Source: Lodderomyces elongisporus (taxonomy: Eukaryota; Ascomycota; Pichiomycetes; Serinales; Debaryomycetaceae). From it: DNA of 64,000 nucleotides. The DNA lies in contig NC_083673.1 in NCBI RefSeq assembly GCF_030384665.1, forward strand, positions 1,001,501 through 1,065,500, written 5' to 3'. Position 1 is the stretch's first letter. Each line of letters begins with the position of its first letter. The position numbers were made by a program, and so were the translations under genes. Shown here piece by piece: positions 21,029 to 31,800 of the stretch. Below the pieces are notes generated by a model, which was not told the origin of the DNA, ran no database searches, and worked only from the letters and a program-made list of their open reading frames with translations.

Positions 21029-23071
21029 TTACGGATCAGCGAACGGACTCGACCTCAGTGCGGCATCATCTTCGAAATCATCTTCAAGGTTACTCAAAAC
21101 TCTTTTTGGCGCAAGTATTTGTGGTGTCTCATCAAACTCAACATCAAACAAAAAGGACCCTACAGTTGATCCATTATCTCTATCAAGCGCACTATCTCTA
21201 ACACGTGTAGACTCTCTGTCTCTGTTCTCATTATATGACATCATTCCCATCGATGGATACGATGCACTATTCGTATCATTATCGTCACTGCCACTTGCTC
21301 CCATAATAACCTCTCGATTGTACATGGTGGAATTGCTGTTTTGCAACGAATTATTCTTTAGCGTATCCTTACTTGCATTACTTGCACTGTTCGTAGTCCT
21401 CCTGACAGAAGTTGCACGCGTTATTTCACCTATATCAGAATCAACATCACTATCGTCCGTATCAACTGCACCATTACCTGCTGTCACTGTATTTATTCTC
21501 ACCGGAATAATATTCTGCGATCCCTGCACAGTTCCGCGATTGCCAAAGTTTTGACCATAGTGACCCTCAACAACTTCCCCTCCTTCATAATCATTATAAT
21601 CATTATCATCATCATCTTCTTCTTCTTCTTCCTCTTCCTCCTCCTCTTCTTCTATTCGATCCACATTGACTAGTCTTGGTTGTGCTTTTATCGCCGTCAT
21701 AGTTGCAGGTCCATTTATTTGTTGGCCTTGAGAAGTATGCAGAGATGGTGGTTCATGAGTGTCCACATTGCTTTGCTTGGGGTTATTTCCCACCATTACA
21801 ACATCATTCACAATACTTGCATTTTCAATGGTATTTAAATCAGAAAATATTGAGTCCGAGTCATAAGAATATAATGACTGAGTGTTTTTCTGGGTCGGCC
21901 GCACTGTGACACCAGCAATATAAGCAATAGGAAGAATATTCGACGCATTGGAGAATGAAGTGGCCACAGAGTTTCTATTTGATGGCTGCATATAAATATC
22001 ATCCACTCCACTAGGTCCATTTGGACCCAAATGCGACTGCTGTTGCGACTGCTGCAACTGTTGTTGTTGTTGTAATTGGTGCAGCTGCTGGTTAGCTTGC
22101 TGTATAATCTTCTTCTGTCTTGCTCGTCTTTGCTGAGCCATTAATATTTGTTGTTGTTTCGATTTCAGCTTTATTGCACTGGGTTTTGTAAATGATTCGT
22201 ACGACGATACTCTTCGCATATTCTTTCTTGGATTGTTCACCACTCCTCTTCTCATCTGTGGATGCGGGCGTGGATGTTGAGATGCAACACCTGCTGCAGA
22301 CGGAGTAGTTGTTACTCCCGTGGCTCTCATGGCACCTGTGGCACCTGTGGCACCTGTGGCTCCCGAGGCTCCCAAGGCTCCCATCGCTCCATTACTGTTA
22401 GTATTAAATTTCCCACTAGTTGGTGATAAATTCTTCTCGCCAATTGTCCTGGTATCACCATTCGATCCGTCATCGCGACTCAGCTGGTCGAAATCGGTTC
22501 TTTGCAGGATTTTCCGATCAGAATTTAATCTTTTCAACGCAATTTCACTCATTTGGTCTCCACTACCAGCACCACCAGCACCACTACCACCATGGAGTCC
22601 ATTTGCACCCATGCCAACTCCGTCGACATCCAAAGTATCGTCGTCGTAATATTCATCGCCATACTCATAGTCATAATCATAGGTTTCATCCAATTCCAAA
22701 GGGTGTTTTTTGCGATATATAAGGAAGTAGTACAAGAACAATGCAACCAAGGCAATGAATGCCACACCACCAATAACACCACCAACGACTCCTCCGGTGT
22801 TTAGTTTCAGCGAGCTTGCAATCTTGGTGCATTTATTGTAAGCACACCTAGATTCAGTGGCTGCAACTTGTACACATTGTTCGTCTTTATTCGGACACAC
22901 ACAATCTCCTAGGACTGGACATCCCGTCGATGTACTTGATGCGCTAGAATCGCTGGATGTGATAGTGGAAGAAGGACTCGTGCTTGTGGAACTAGCAGAA
23001 CTGTCATCTCTTTTTAACAACAAGTTGCTGGGAATGGGATTTTCGAATACATTTGTCTGTAGTATTTGCAT
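21029..23071 (-). CDS. OPY2: Opy2-like membrane anchor of MAPK signalling
   Basis: 680-residue single-pass protein. Order: Ser/Thr-rich ectodomain (23-50), a small Cys-rich module with Cys51, 57, 59, 66, 76 and 81, a glycine-flanked transmembrane helix (about 94-119), then a long acidic and low-complexity cytoplasmic tail. This is the plan of fungal Opy2, which recruits Ste50 to the membrane to feed the HOG and invasive-growth MAPK cascades. A conserved-looking tail segment (NASNILPIAYIAGVTVRP) fits the Opy2 family as I recall it. The start chosen is MQILQTNV; an in-frame upstream extension is Phe/Ser-rich translation of leader DNA. The tail is longer than in S. cerevisiae Opy2 (360). Confidence 0.75.
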   Translation of the reverse strand: MQILQTNVFENPIPSNLLLKRDDSSASSTSTSPSSTITSSDSSASSTSTGCPVLGDCVCPNKDEQCVQVAATESRCAYNKCTKIASSLKLNTGGVVGGVIGGVAFIALVALFLYYFLIYRKKHPLELDETYDYDYEYGDEYYDDDTLDVDGVGMGANGLHGGSGAGGAGSGDQMSEIALKRLNSDRKILQRTDFDQLSRDDGSNGDTRTIGEKNLSPTSGKFNTNSNGAMGALGASGATGATGATGAMRATGVTTTPSAAGVASQHPRPHPQMRRGVVNNPRKNMRRVSSYESFTKPSAIKLKSKQQQILMAQQRRARQKKIIQQANQQLHQLQQQQQLQQSQQQSHLGPNGPSGVDDIYMQPSNRNSVATSFSNASNILPIAYIAGVTVRPTQKNTQSLYSYDSDSIFSDLNTIENASIVNDVVMVGNNPKQSNVDTHEPPSLHTSQGQQINGPATMTAIKAQPRLVNVDRIEEEEEEEEEEEEDDDDNDYNDYEGGEVVEGHYGQNFGNRGTVQGSQNIIPVRINTVTAGNGAVDTDDSDVDSDIGEITRATSVRRTTNSASNASKDTLKNNSLQNSNSTMYNREVIMGASGSDDNDTNSASYPSMGMMSYNENRDRESTRVRDSALDRDNGSTVGSFLFDVEFDETPQILAPKRVLSNLEDDFEDDAALRSSPFADP

Positions 23072-25100
23072 GGTACTATGATTACTGATGTTTTGTAAAC
23101 AAGGATATGAAAATGAAAATGAAAATGAAAATAATGATAAAAACCAAAAGTGGAAAAGAAAAGATAAAGGAGCAAAATGAAAAAAAAGACAAAAAAAAAA
23201 CCAAATCAAATCAATTAAAAAGTTGTAAGGTACAAATGTAAGGGGTTGGAAAGTGCGTATTGGTGAAATATTTGGTATCTCCTTGTGTTTTGGTGGTCAT
23301 TCAACGGAACAAAAAAAAAATATAGATGGAAAACACAAATGGTAAAGCAGATGATATAAGGCTAAGGTATCTGATCAAAAGCTGAAGAATCAAGGTGAAT
23401 GAAAAGATCTAAGGATGTGTCTCTCTCTCTTTTTTGTCTTTTTTTTTTGGTCTTTTTGTCTTTCTTCGTCTACCGCCTCTTTGGAGTGATATCATCAAAT
23501 GTGGATCTGCAAACTTCAAATATGCACTCTCAAAAAAATAAAAAATAAAAAATAAAAATAAAAATTAAAAAAATAAAATAAAAATAAAAAATTAAAAAAA
23601 TTAAAAAATTAAAAAAATTAAAAAATTAAAAAAATTAAAACATCATAAATATATAAAATGTAAAAATAGAAGATGATCACGATAGTAAAGTATGCCAATA
23701 TAAAGAGCACTAGTTTGAACAAAAAAAGGAGGAAAGGGAGAAGGTTGTCAATAGCCCCCTATACTTGTGTGATGTTCCATACTTTCAGAAGGAGTAAACC
23801 ATCCATGTCTTTTTCATTCCATTTCACTGGATTTAGTCTACAAGATGGGAGGAAAGAAAGAAACAAAGAAACAAAGAAACAAAAGAAACAAAATTTACTT
23901 TGGAAAACACAGTTTGAAAAACCATTTACCTTTTGTAATATCTCGGTACCTGCAAATAATCGATGTTTACTAATTCATAGTTGATTTTATTCGCCGTTTT
24001 CTTTTTTGCCATATTTTCTTTCGATTTGGTCTTAATATCAAATCTTTTTACTCTTCAGTCTTCAGCCTTCGTCCCAGTCCCAGTCCCAGTTCCAGTACCA
24101 GTCCCAGTCTCCATCCGCACCTGATTTTTATTTTCCCTTTCTTTGTGTCTAATTGTTACTTGCACTGACTAGATGCCAAAGGCACGCAGCACACATTCTG
24201 GGACTAAAAACTTACCCTTTCCATGAGGTGTTTAACTCAATGCACGTCTAGAATCACTGAATATAAATTAATGTTTTATTTTTTATTTCTTATTATGTAT
24301 TTTTATTTATTTACTTATTTATTTTTTTGACTTTGCGCACGCAAACAATAAAGTAGATTAAATGTATACAAAAGTTAACTTGTTGTTGGTTGTTGCAACA
24401 TTTTGATTCAAAAGCAAAAAGGAACTGCTCAGGTATCCAATTTTCGGGCGTGTTGCAAAAAAATAAATAAATTGAAGAAAATGAAAATGAAAAATAGACA
24501 TGAATTTTTCTTCTCTTTCCAGTGGGATAGGTACATGGTCTATTTCATCAGTTTGTTCAACTTCGTATCCAAAGTTTGTTTTTCGTCTATATATATCAAA
24601 AAGCATTTAAAAATAAAGTCAAAAAAAAATAAAATAAAAAAAAAAATAAAAAATAAAAAAATACATTGTGTGCTACCAGTTACAAACACCAGTGCATCAA
24701 TTTATACTACAATAATTTATACATATTTTATTTATACTATTTTATTTTATTTTATTCCTATTCTATTGTTGTTTCAAACGCGTAGACACAAACTATATAT
24801 ATTCTGAAACACCAACTAACAAAATATAAACAACTTCTGAAACAAAAAAACAGCTTTATACATATGGGGTCACATACATTGGCTTGCACAAATTGGACAG
24901 CTACAACTGTTTTTTATAGTAAATACAATTATAACTACAACTACAGTTTTTTTTTTTATTATTTTATTTTTGAGTCTCACTTCAAAGTCAAGTAACAGTT
25001 ACGTTTTTTTTTAGAGTTCTTTTGCTCTTTTATTCTTTTATTTTTTGATTCTTTTATTCTTTTATCCGCCCTATTCTATATCTACCAACCTCCTATTTCT
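23072..25100. other. OPY2 upstream region
   Basis: 2 kb between OPY2 and NOT5, both on the minus strand. Contains AAAT/AAAAATT arrays (23527-23640), CCCAGT hexamers (24065-24108) and A/T-rich homopolymers near 24620-24660. A GTAAGT donor-like sequence follows ATGGAAAGG on the minus strand near 24210, but with no acceptor I trust. No gene recognised. Confidence 0.5.
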
Positions 25101-27302
25101 TCATACTTTCTGGTAATTATAATTTCTAATCAACCAAGTCTTTTCATCAAAATACTTTGTATACATCTCCTTCTCACCTCCGCCATTGTTCTCTGTTAAA
25201 GACTGATCAGATGCACTATTGCCACCTGCAAGCGCAGTAGGTGCTATAGAGGATGATCTAGATCTGCCTATTTTACCAGTTGTCTTACCAGTACTTTTAA
25301 GACACCATTGACTCAACTCCTCGTTGAATACCCAGCCTCTCTTAGTCAACTCTTTGGCAGCATTCCACTTGGCAAAATTGTCCATGCATCCATCCTCGCC
25401 ATAGTAAAAACAACAGAATAACAAGTCATCATCAAATTTTTGCATATAGTGAACACTATTCAACTCATACATGGGCTCCTGTGGATAATCAATCAGTGAA
25501 GGGTGCACAGTCTTTGGTGTATATTGTCTCGGCTTCTCTGCATCAAAAGAATCCGGACAATTCAACAAGGACGACTCCAAAAGATTGCTAATCGACTGGA
25601 ACGGTAACGGATCCTGTAATCGGCTATTGGCAACATTGGTGAACTGATTAATAGAGTCGCCAAAATACACAGTGCCATCACCATTTGTTGCACTACCAGT
25701 GGTATTATTGGTTGCAGTAGACAGCTGAGATGCATTAGACACTTTTTTTCGCAACAACTCGCCATCATTAAGATTATGAAGTTTAATTTGACTCGGAAGC
25801 GGTGACGACGACTGAGATCTAGCAATATTATTGATGACGTTATTAGCAGAAGCAATATGCGCTAACCCGGGAGGAGGTTGCGCCTTGCCCGGGGTTGCAA
25901 CGTTGGTATTGTTGTTATTGTTAACACTTTTTGCCAAGGCTGTTGCGAGCGGTACATTATTATTGACAATAGGTGTACTAGTGTGACTTGTAGTGTTTCC
26001 TCCGCCACTAATGACGTTTGCAGCATTGATGCCGCTGCTGCTGCCATTGTTGTTACTACTACTAGTAGTAGTAGTATTAATATTATTATTATTGTTGTTG
26101 TTGTTGTTGTTGTTGTTTAACTGAGCAGCCTGTGCAGCTTTTATAACATTAGAGTACGAATTACCACTAGTAATTGGAGGTGGTGGTGCCGGTGCAAGAG
26201 CGACATTTGATGTTTGATGCCTCAATTTCTTCACTGGCGCCGCAGAAACATTGGCAGTATTGTGCAATCCACCACTGCTTGATGATACATGTCCCTGCAA
26301 ATGTGGCTCATTAGACACAGATAAAGATTTTCCACTATGGGAGGATGGGTGATGAGAATGGTGAGGATGCGACAGCGCGGAGGATGCAGATGCAGATGCA
26401 GAAGCTGATGCACCCGTTGTAGTACCTGCGGTCTGAGACGCAGCAGAGTGGGTTGCCCTTGTAGCTTCCGACTGTTGAGTTCCTAATTGTTGCAACTCCA
26501 ACCTCTTTCTTTCTTCTTCTTCAATCGTCTCAGTAGCCATTTGTGCTAAACTTCCTTCTATTTCAATGTCATTTTCATCGTCATCGTCAGCAACTTCCAA
26601 CTGATCGTAGAATTCATCATACTCAACATAATCATCATCCTGGTTCATCTCAACATAATAATCCAAGTCATCCTTAACATCATCAATTTTTGCTGGGTCC
26701 AATCTGTCATTCTCTAAATCTTCCAATACACCTTCCAACTTGTCGATATGAGTATTATTTCGATCAATTTTATACTTAATATCTTCAATAGTTGCCAGGG
26801 TTGTCGAAGAGTGACCACCTTTCTTCTTCATTTGTTGTGATAAACTCTCCAATTCTCGATCCAACTCATCGTTCTGGTTGTTCAACTGTTGGATAATATC
26901 AGATATATAATCACACGCTTCTTGAACCTTGGCCACATCTCCAAATCTCGACTGCTTCTGTGTTTCTTTTTGCATTTCCAACCCTTCGTTTGAGAATTGC
27001 TTAATCTTGGAATTTCGTTCAACTTCCTTGAAGTCATCCATCGCTTGTTCAATCTTGGACCGATTATCCTGTAACAAATTTTTATCTAGCTTAATACCAT
27101 TATCACCAAGCCATAACTTTAATTGATCCCTGCACCTTTGCAACTTCTTTAATTCTTTCTTGAGATCATTTTCGAGTTTCTCGCGTTGACTTGGCACTTC
27201 GCAAGTTTGAATCTTGCCCTTGATTTCTTCAAACGCAGCTAACCCTTCCGCAATCTTCTTGTTTAGCCTATCGAACTCGTGCTGTAACTTCCTCGCGCTC
27301 AT
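25101..27302 (-). CDS. NOT5: CCR4-NOT subunit Not3/Not5
   Basis: 733-residue subunit of the CCR4-NOT complex, which deadenylates mRNA and links translation to decay. The N-terminal 230 residues are the charged coiled-coil Not3 domain (MSARKLQHEFDRLNKK ... LKKLQRCRDQLKLWL). The middle is low complexity with poly-N (about 396-408), S and A runs. The C-terminus is the NOT box, with YELNSVHYMQKFDDDLLFCCFYYG and a conserved tryptophan-rich end (ELSQWCLKS). S. cerevisiae has two paralogues, Not3 and Not5; this looks like the single fungal form and is named after Not5. CCR4 itself lies 14 kb away in this window. Confidence 0.92.
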   Translation of the reverse strand: MSARKLQHEFDRLNKKIAEGLAAFEEIKGKIQTCEVPSQREKLENDLKKELKKLQRCRDQLKLWLGDNGIKLDKNLLQDNRSKIEQAMDDFKEVERNSKIKQFSNEGLEMQKETQKQSRFGDVAKVQEACDYISDIIQQLNNQNDELDRELESLSQQMKKKGGHSSTTLATIEDIKYKIDRNNTHIDKLEGVLEDLENDRLDPAKIDDVKDDLDYYVEMNQDDDYVEYDEFYDQLEVADDDDENDIEIEGSLAQMATETIEEEERKRLELQQLGTQQSEATRATHSAASQTAGTTTGASASASASASSALSHPHHSHHPSSHSGKSLSVSNEPHLQGHVSSSSGGLHNTANVSAAPVKKLRHQTSNVALAPAPPPPITSGNSYSNVIKAAQAAQLNNNNNNNNNNNNINTTTTSSSNNNGSSSGINAANVISGGGNTTSHTSTPIVNNNVPLATALAKSVNNNNNTNVATPGKAQPPPGLAHIASANNVINNIARSQSSSPLPSQIKLHNLNDGELLRKKVSNASQLSTATNNTTGSATNGDGTVYFGDSINQFTNVANSRLQDPLPFQSISNLLESSLLNCPDSFDAEKPRQYTPKTVHPSLIDYPQEPMYELNSVHYMQKFDDDLLFCCFYYGEDGCMDNFAKWNAAKELTKRGWVFNEELSQWCLKSTGKTTGKIGRSRSSSIAPTALAGGNSASDQSLTENNGGGEKEMYTKYFDEKTWLIRNYNYQKV

Positions 27303-27859
27303 GGTGTAAACAGTGTCTCCTCTGCGTAGTTAAATCTTCTTTTGCTTATATTCCTATTTCGGTGTCGAGATTACTACAAAGATGGTGTTGGACGTGTGAA
27401 GTGGGGAGTTGGAGGTAATCTTTAAATTTTGCAAAGGCTCATTTTGTGTTGTAAAAATTGATGGTGAGAACTCTACCAAAAAAACAACTACCATCCACTA
27501 CCATTCAGTAGCACCTTTCAGCAAATCCAGCAGAATCAGAAAATTCAGCAAAATCAGCAAAATCAGCAAAATCAGCAAAATCAGCAAAATCAGCAAAATC
27601 ATCAATTTTTGATTTTCTATGAAAGAAAAAAAAATGCCATAAACTTCATATATTGAACTCCAAAAGTGATATTATTGTATCCTTGACCTTTTCTTTTCTT
27701 TTTTTTTATTTCTGCTATTGATACTGCTGCTGCTGTTACTATTACTGTTGTTACTATTACTACTACTGTATATTCTATTCTCTATAAAGTAAATGAATTA
27801 TATATATATATGTATATATATATTTATAGCAACACTTACTGACAATTACTACCACTTGA
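27303..27859. other. Region between LTP1 and NOT5
   Basis: NOT5 leader plus LTP1 3' region. Holds the CAGCAAAAT minisatellite and TATATA elements at 27799-27830 that suit LTP1 3'-end formation. No gene seen. Confidence 0.6.
27546..27600. repeat. 9-bp minisatellite CAGCAAAAT x 6
   Basis: Six perfect tandem copies, with degenerate copies just before (27517-27545). It lies about 245-300 bp upstream of the NOT5 ATG, in its promoter or leader. Confidence 0.9.
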
Positions 27860-28499
27860 CTAGTCTAATGTTCCTACTTCTTGCTTCAAGAACTCCTCGG
27901 CAAAATGATTGATTTGCTTGAAATTATATTCAAATCCATCGTTTCCTCCATAGTATGGATCACCAACAATCTTATCAAATTCCATATTACTTCTCCATTT
28001 ACCAAACAACTCAACTTGTGTACCCTTATCCTTACTACTCTTTGACTGCATATATTTCAAATCGCTCAAATTGCTCTCATCCATACCAATTACATAATCA
28101 AATCTATCAAAGTCTTTTGAGCTGATTTGCTGTGCTGAATGATTCACAGGAACGCCATGCTTACGACATGTTCTCGAAGACCTAGAGTCTGGCGACTCTC
28201 CTATATGCCATCCCGAAGTGCCAAAAGACTCTATATTTTTGAAATACGAAGAATATCCCAACTGTTGCACCTTGTGTTTAAATATAGCCTCTGCCATGGG
28301 CGAACGACAACTAATAAGAAATGTTAGTTAACTGTCAAGTTTTCAAAAGACTTAAAAAAATAAGAACAAAAACGAAAAAAAGGTGACAATCCTTTCAAAA
28401 ATTTGTATTATTCTCTTCAACTAGTATTACATACATGTTGCCCAAGCATACAAATGCTACTGATATTTGCTTCTCTTTGGGATCGAATAATGGTGCCAT
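27860..28499 (-). CDS. LTP1: Low-molecular-weight protein tyrosine phosphatase, spliced
   Basis: Two-exon gene. Exon 1 is 28435-28499, the intron 28311-28434, exon 2 27860-28310, giving 171 residues. Splicing joins AAC AT to T TGT CGT and restores the catalytic loop VCLGNICRSP, the C(X)5RS signature of LMW-PTPs; without splicing the signature is broken exactly at the exon border. Further family features are the general-acid DP pair within VGDPYYGG, and DYVIGMDESNLSDL. The product dephosphorylates phosphotyrosine and is cytosolic. Length is close to S. cerevisiae Ltp1 (161). The start is ATG 28499 (MAPLFDPKEK). Confidence 0.93.
28311..28434 (-). other. LTP1 intron, 124 nt
   Basis: Donor GTATGT follows AACAT; the branch sequence AACTAAC has its branch A at about 28324; acceptor TTATTAG ends at 28311. 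Phase 2. Branch-to-acceptor distance is about 13 nt. This is the only intron in the window that I can place with confidence. Confidence 0.92.
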
Positions 28500-28884
28500 T
28501 ATGTGTTTAAATAAAAGTGGATTGATGGCGGTATAATCTCTTTCTAGAGGATGACGAAATTGAATGCGGAGAGTATTTCTCAATCACATTTGGTAGTGTT
28601 AACTTCAACTTTCTTGTACCCATTATTCCATATCTCTTCAAAAATCAACTTTAATATTATATATCACTTTTATCTCTACTTTTACCTTACTCGACTTTAC
28701 AAGACTTGATTAAATGTTATTGATTACAACTGTATAATTAGATATATATATACCTTCCAAGCCATATAAATCAAAGTAATTTTCTCAATAAAACTTGAGA
28801 AACTTGAAAAACTTGAGAAACTTGAAAAACTTGAAAAACTTGAAAAACTTGTAAAACTTGTAAAACTTGTAAAACTTGAAAATT
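28500..28884. other. LTP1 leader and MED15 3' region
   Basis: LTP1 promoter with MED15 3'-untranslated DNA. Contains the 9-bp AAACTTGAA array that starts right after the MED15 stop. No gene seen. Confidence 0.6.
28789..28879. repeat. 9-bp minisatellite AAACTTGAA/G x 10
   Basis: About ten copies with small variants (ending AA, AG or TA). It begins six bases beyond the MED15 stop codon, so it would form the proximal 3'-UTR of that mRNA. Confidence 0.9.
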
Positions 28885-31800
28885 CTAGAAGATACTGTCC
28901 ACACACATATCATCAATACCGCGCACTTGTTTGAAACTTGAAGTAATGGCGAGAAGAACTGCTGCTGAATCATTCTCTTCCTTGAACTTCTCTGTTTCAT
29001 CTGGGTCACTTGCATCACTATTTTGCTCAATATTCAACAACTTCTTCATTGTCTCTGCAAAAAACTGTACAGGATCAGTTACAGAAAGTTCCTTTCTTTG
29101 AATCAGATCACTCGACGATGAAAAAATGTCCATTTCAGGAGCTGTTGCATAAGTAGTAGCTTCCGTCGCACCACCACCAAGCCCAACAGTAGTACCAGAA
29201 CCATTCGATGTAGCCTTTGGTGTTGGTACTGTACCTGAAGCAGCATTAGATCCTCCCAAAGGAGTAGTCTTTGTCTGCGGTGATTGGCCTGATGTCTGAA
29301 TTTGGGGTGTATTCACGTTATGCGGAGTTTTAATCGAAGAGGCCAACGCATTAGGTGTAGCAGCTGTAGCGCTACTCGTCCGTTTCTTCTTTGGAGGTGG
29401 TTTCTTGGCCTTGCTTTGCGGCGCAGGCACCTTTTGTGGGATCGTGGAAATAGGGACATTCGAGGTATTTGGCACTATATTTGGTTGCTGCTGGGACTGT
29501 GGTGGTGGATGTTGTTGCATGTTCACCATGAGTGGATTAGCACCTGGTACATTAGCCCAATTTTGCGGTGGTAATCCTGCCGGTGGTAACGAAGGTGTAA
29601 ACATTTGCGGTGATGATTGCGGATTCTGATTTGGGAAAGGCTGACTTGGTCTAGCAGCGGTAGTAAGAATATTACCTTGCTGCTGCTGTTGCTGTTGCTG
29701 CTGATGTTGTTGTTGTTGTTGTTGTTGTTGTTGCTGTGATGATGGCGGTGGTTGTTGTTGTAGTTGTTGAGGAACTTGTCTAACGGGTGGAGGCTGTAAA
29801 GAAGGTGTTAATTGGTGAGACATATCAGCTACAGCACTTGCACCAACATTTGCATTGGCACTAACTTGTTGACGTCTTAAATTGATCTGCTCCTTGACAT
29901 AATCAAAATATTTTGCATATTGATTTCGAAGCTTTTCTAATAAATCTGGAGCAGCTAAATAGACGCCGCGGTGTAAATTCTCAAGTATGTTTTTGGTCAT
30001 ATACTTCATTTGAATCAATCTCTTAGTACCCTCTGCATTTTTTGTAAGCAAGAAAAAATAACTTATGATGGAATCAACATTACCAAACTGCTCTTGTATG
30101 CTATTCATCGCATTGCGAACATTCGTCTTGTCTTTTTGGGAGAGAAGCCCAGTAACATCCTTCAAAAGTACATTATTCCGAGAAACTTCTTCTATAAGCT
30201 GTCTCAATCGAAGCTTGGCCTCATCCGTTAAAGGAGGGAATAGTGCGGCAACGCCAATATTGCCTCCTGGACCGACCCTTCCGTTCAATGATTTTCCCTG
30301 TTGGTTAATAGGAACTGGACCAGAAACAACGTTTTGATTCATAGCGTGTTGAGGCATCACAGGTGAGGAATGAGGGTTGATGACAGCGTTATTATTCAAC
30401 TGGGGATTCATATTGTTGGAATTAACAATGTTGTTGTTATTGTTATTCATCATAGGCAGAGATTGTGGCACATTGCTTTGCATTGATGCCGGATTTCCTT
30501 GATTAAATTGAGCAGAAGGACGGGCGGTAGCTTGAAAACCAGATATATTTTGCTGCTGTTGTGGTCCTTGCTGTTGGGGCGGAAGCTGTGGTTGAGGCTG
30601 TGGTTGAGGTTGAGGTTGTTGAGGTTGTTGAGGTTGCTGTAATGGTGCTTGAGATTGCGTATTGGTACCAAGCATACCTGTGTTCCCCTGAGCAGCCTGG
30701 TGTTGTTTCCATAGTTGGGTCTTTTGATGAAGAATGTACTTCCGAATAAACGTATCTCTCATATTGCTATCAATTTGTCCTTCTATTTGCTTCTGTTGTT
30801 GTAGTCTACTCAAAACAGCTAAAGCATCATTCGAGTACTTTGCAAAATCCTGTGGAGTAATCTGAAACTGTGGAGGCTTTTGACCAACCTGACCTTGCGG
30901 TGGAGGCTGTGGTACGCTTTGTGGTCGCTGCTGCTGTTGCTGTTGCTGCGGCTGTTGTTGTTGTTGTTGTGATGGTGGTGGTGGTGGTGCTTGTTGAGAG
31001 ATTTGCTGTTGGCGCATCTGCTGCTGCTGTTGCTGCTGCGGTTGTGATAGCTGTTGAGTTTGCTGTACTTGAGGAACAGGTTGCTGGAACTGCTGTTGCT
31101 TTTGCTGTTGAAAGTTCTGAGAAGACATTGTTGGAGTGGGCTGAACTGATTGTGGCTGCTGTTGTGGCTGCAATCCCGCATTTATCATCATACTTGGTGG
31201 AATATTAGTGGACGAAGTTTGTTGGTTTTGAGAGACCCTCTGTCCTTGGAGAAATTGCTCGCGTTGTTGAGGCGTCAAATTACCCAAGTTCACATTGTTT
31301 ACGTTATTGGTTTGCTTGCCAGAAAGTTGCAATGAATTTGCATCTACGGAACCAGCATTTGGTCCAATTTGCGTGGTTCCTGCTGCGGGAACACCTCCAC
31401 TTCCAGTCACGGCATTCGGATTATTGGTCATACTTTGTTTTTGTTGTTGCTGGCGCATCACGAGTTGCATGTGCGTTGAATGGATATCCCGAATCAAGGG
31501 CAATACATCCTGCGAAATGACTTTACGTCTGATACAGTCAAATATTTGATTCCATGTAGTTATGCCTTTGGGTAAGTTCGGGATCTTGCTAAGTAATGGA
31601 GGAGGAATAGGTGAGTTCCGTATAAGCTGAAGCAACTGTGGTGGCACTTGTTGGGTCCCGGCAGTATTGCCATTGCCACTTCCAGCACGCACCTGTTGTT
31701 GTGGTTGTGGTTGCTGTTGTGGTTGTGGTTGTTGCTGAGAGAGTGGTTGCGTTTGAGGCATATGTTGTTGAGGCGGTCTCTGGTTTTGCTGCATCAGCAC

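Noticed and set aside
30819..31335. Long open frames on both strands opposite the Q-rich part of MED15
   Set aside because: They are shadows of CAG/CAA repeats, giving poly-V, poly-L, poly-S or H/N-rich products without domains; the same applies opposite CCR4, NOT5 and CLA4.
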